Assembly: GCA_026002045.1 (NCBI GenBank)
Contig: BOAV01000068.1
Location: 1 to 13,469 of the forward strand
DNA from: Spirochaetia bacterium
GTDB taxonomy: Bacteria; Spirochaetota; Spirochaetia; Treponematales; Breznakiellaceae
Direction of reading: 5' to 3'
Length of the DNA stretch: 13,469 nt
The notes beneath the pieces are model-generated. The model was given only the letters and a program-made list of their open reading frames with translations, did no database searches and was not told the origin of the DNA. Positions 13,001 to 13,469 of this stretch are shown here, in pieces (within the stretch, counting starts at the first letter, position 1; each line of letters begins with the position of its first letter). Made by a program: the position numbers and the translations under genes.

Positions 13001-13469
13001 TTTACGAGGTCATCTTCAACGGAGAGGATAAAACACGCATGGGGCTGCGGCCGCTTGTAAGCGCTTTCGGATTTTTTCAGTTTTTGGTCCGCGGGATCAA
13101 AGTAGTAATGCCCCTGCGCCGGACCGTCGATACCGTAGACCGCATAGAGCCCGGTATTGAACCACTGGGGGCTGTTGGGGGCCGCAAGCTGGTGGGTCAG
13201 CATGTAGCAGGTCTCGTCGTAAAAGGCCTTTTCGTCGGCCTCGGTGTCGAAATACTTGTTCCGCCGCCCCCAGTCCATCCAGGTGTAAGCCAGCCGGTGG
13301 AAAACCTGCCGGGCGTCGTGTTCCGCCCCGTCCTCGGGAAGGGCCGCGCCGCTTTCGTCTTTGGCCGACTTGCCGGCCCATTCCTTCCATGCGTAGATTT
13401 TGCCGCGGGGTACCCCCGCCTTGCGGAAATATTTCTGGGCGATAATGTCCGCCGCAATCTGGCTCCAGA
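10015..13469 (-). CDS. nrdJ: Adenosylcobalamin-dependent (class II) ribonucleotide reductase, 5' end outside window
   Basis: The minus-strand frame is open from the right edge to TAA at 10015-10017, about 1150 visible residues. An ATG at 13278 is internal: the frame upstream of it reads WSQIAADIIAQKYFRKAG and FHRLAYTW, typical NrdJ N-terminal sequence, so the true start is just beyond the window. It reduces ribonucleotides to deoxyribonucleotides using a B12-generated thiyl radical, independent of oxygen. Visible motifs: LAAPNSPQWFNTGL (about 13150-13190), HACFILSVEDD with a redox cysteine, GDRSASAIKSGGTTRRAAK, active-site NPCSE (12181-12195), APTGTIGLLMD and a TSCPD-type region (RRELPNRRTGYTQKAKIGG to the KMATSVIDYIFRDLA block). 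A low-complexity linker leads to a six-cysteine tail (CPACG ... CMKCDTCGG ... C) that probably re-reduces the active site or binds zinc. The methyltransferase follows in the same direction. Confidence 0.97.
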   Translation of the reverse strand, partial: WSQIAADIIAQKYFRKAGVPRGKIYAWKEWAGKSAKDESGAALPEDGAEHDARQVFHRLAYTWMDWGRRNKYFDTEADEKAFYDETCYMLTHQLAAPNSPQWFNTGLYAVYGIDGPAQGHYYFDPADQKLKKSESAYKRPQPHACFILSVEDDLVNDGGIMDLVTREARLFKYGSGTGSNFSRIRAADEKLSGGGVSSGLLSFLKIGDRSASAIKSGGTTRRAAKMVTLDADHPDVEKYINWKAGEEHKVASMVTGSSIVKKHLDGLKKALAGFRGPEADKFNAEHNHELAAVLRNALGDKIPPTYLYQILRRLEQGDEEVNPQVFSTAWDDEAYNTVSGQSSNNSLRVSDDFLKAVLDNDDWELTGRRTGKAENTPDKKTIKARGLWEQVARSAWQCADPGLQYHTTINDWHTCPAGGEIRASNPCSEYMFLDDTACNLASINLALLYDKQDKKFDVEGYLHAIQIWTTILEISVVMAQFPAPRIAELSYEYRTLGLGFANLGSLLMIMGLAYDSEEGRAVAASLSALLTGEAYAQSARMAASLGPFLRYSDNRDAMLRVIRNHRRAANNTPAAEYEGVRTPPKGIAAGACPPYLLDAAKQAWDRALELGEKHGYRNAQVSAIAPTGTIGLLMDCDTTGVEPDFALVKFKKLAGGGYFKIINQSVPPALEALGYSAKDITGIIAYATGHKTLDGPVNLNPLNHEALKAKGFTPETIAAAEEAVKSSLNLEGVFNPWILGREFVEGTLKIPEATWSLPGFSLLKHLEFSTADIEKAELFACGTMGLEGAPGLKKEHYPVFDTATPSGKNGRRSISWTAHIGMMAATQPFISGAISKTINMPNSAGYEDVKGAYMLSWKSALKAVALYRDGSKLSQPLSSFAPGTDPLADTILSVEKALVQNRPIAPERAKADHRGLRRELPNRRTGYTQKAKIGGHSIFIRTGEYDDGNLGEIFLDMHKEGAAFRSLLNSFAIAVSLGLQYGVPLEEYVDAFTFSRFEPNGMVQGHDYVKMATSVIDYIFRDLAISYLKRSDLGQIKPDDLLATGTKGDTEDPGDDKIRKSREKLSAGFKPSTGGHAAHKAGTVTASPKTETTAPEFSAKPQEQSEAIKIAQARIKGYEGDPCPACGFFTLVRNGTCMKCDTCGGTTGCS

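Noticed and set aside
10015..13278. ATG at 13278 as the start of the ribonucleotide reductase
   Set aside because: The frame stays open to the window edge and the upstream residues (WSQIAADIIAQKYFRKAG and on) are typical NrdJ sequence, so the gene continues out of the window.
1..13469. CRISPR arrays, tRNA or rRNA genes, integrase or attachment sites
   Set aside because: Looked for regular direct repeats, cloverleaf-type sequence and recombinase genes on both strands and saw none.

Overview
The window reads as ordinary bacterial chromosome of moderately high GC, with an AT-richer accessory edge at the left. The organism is probably a spirochaete of the Treponema type. This is inferred from the style of the proteins (an adenylate kinase with an STGAIFR motif and a Cys4 lid, a thiamine-salvage operon with CytX, a large B12-dependent ribonucleotide reductase) and not from any marker gene, so it should be taken as a hypothesis.

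Left edge (1-1114): the 3' end of a type I restriction HsdR gene, then a gene-poor stretch of debris. That stretch holds a short ORF overlapping the hsdR stop, a near-perfect 45-base hairpin, and a minus-strand chimeric ORF carrying an N-terminal fragment of an ISAs1-family transposase. This looks like the eroded end of a defence or mobile region.

Thiamine-salvage operon (1115-3817, +): a strong extended -10 promoter, a TPP riboswitch, an intrinsic terminator, then cytX (hydroxymethylpyrimidine uptake), thiE (thiamine phosphate synthase) and a HAD-family phosphatase. thiD, the HMP/HMP-P kinase, lies about 4.3 kb further on at 8103-8912 behind an ABC exporter pair and has no riboswitch of its own. 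Together CytX, ThiD and ThiE would import HMP, pyrophosphorylate it and join it to thiazole phosphate. No ThiM, ThiC, ThiL or thiamine kinase is in the window, which makes the HAD enzyme a candidate for a dephosphorylation step.

Centre (3795-8912): adk on the minus strand runs convergently into the HAD gene with a 23-base overlap. Divergent from adk is an operon of two ABC half-transporters with an 11-base overlap, followed by thiD. The two ABC proteins show the complementary motif degeneracies of a heterodimeric exporter of the BmrCD/TM287-288 type, with one consensus and one degenerate ATP site.

Right part (8914-13469): two small hairpins separate thiD from a minus-strand operon of nrdJ (adenosylcobalamin-dependent class II ribonucleotide reductase, 5' end outside the window) and a THUMP-like RNA methyltransferase gene 10 bases downstream. 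No CRISPR array, tRNA, rRNA or intact mobile element was seen. The best candidates for something new are modest: the HAD phosphatase in the TPP regulon, the hairpin repeat that disrupts the post-hsdR region, and the methyltransferase of unassigned target.
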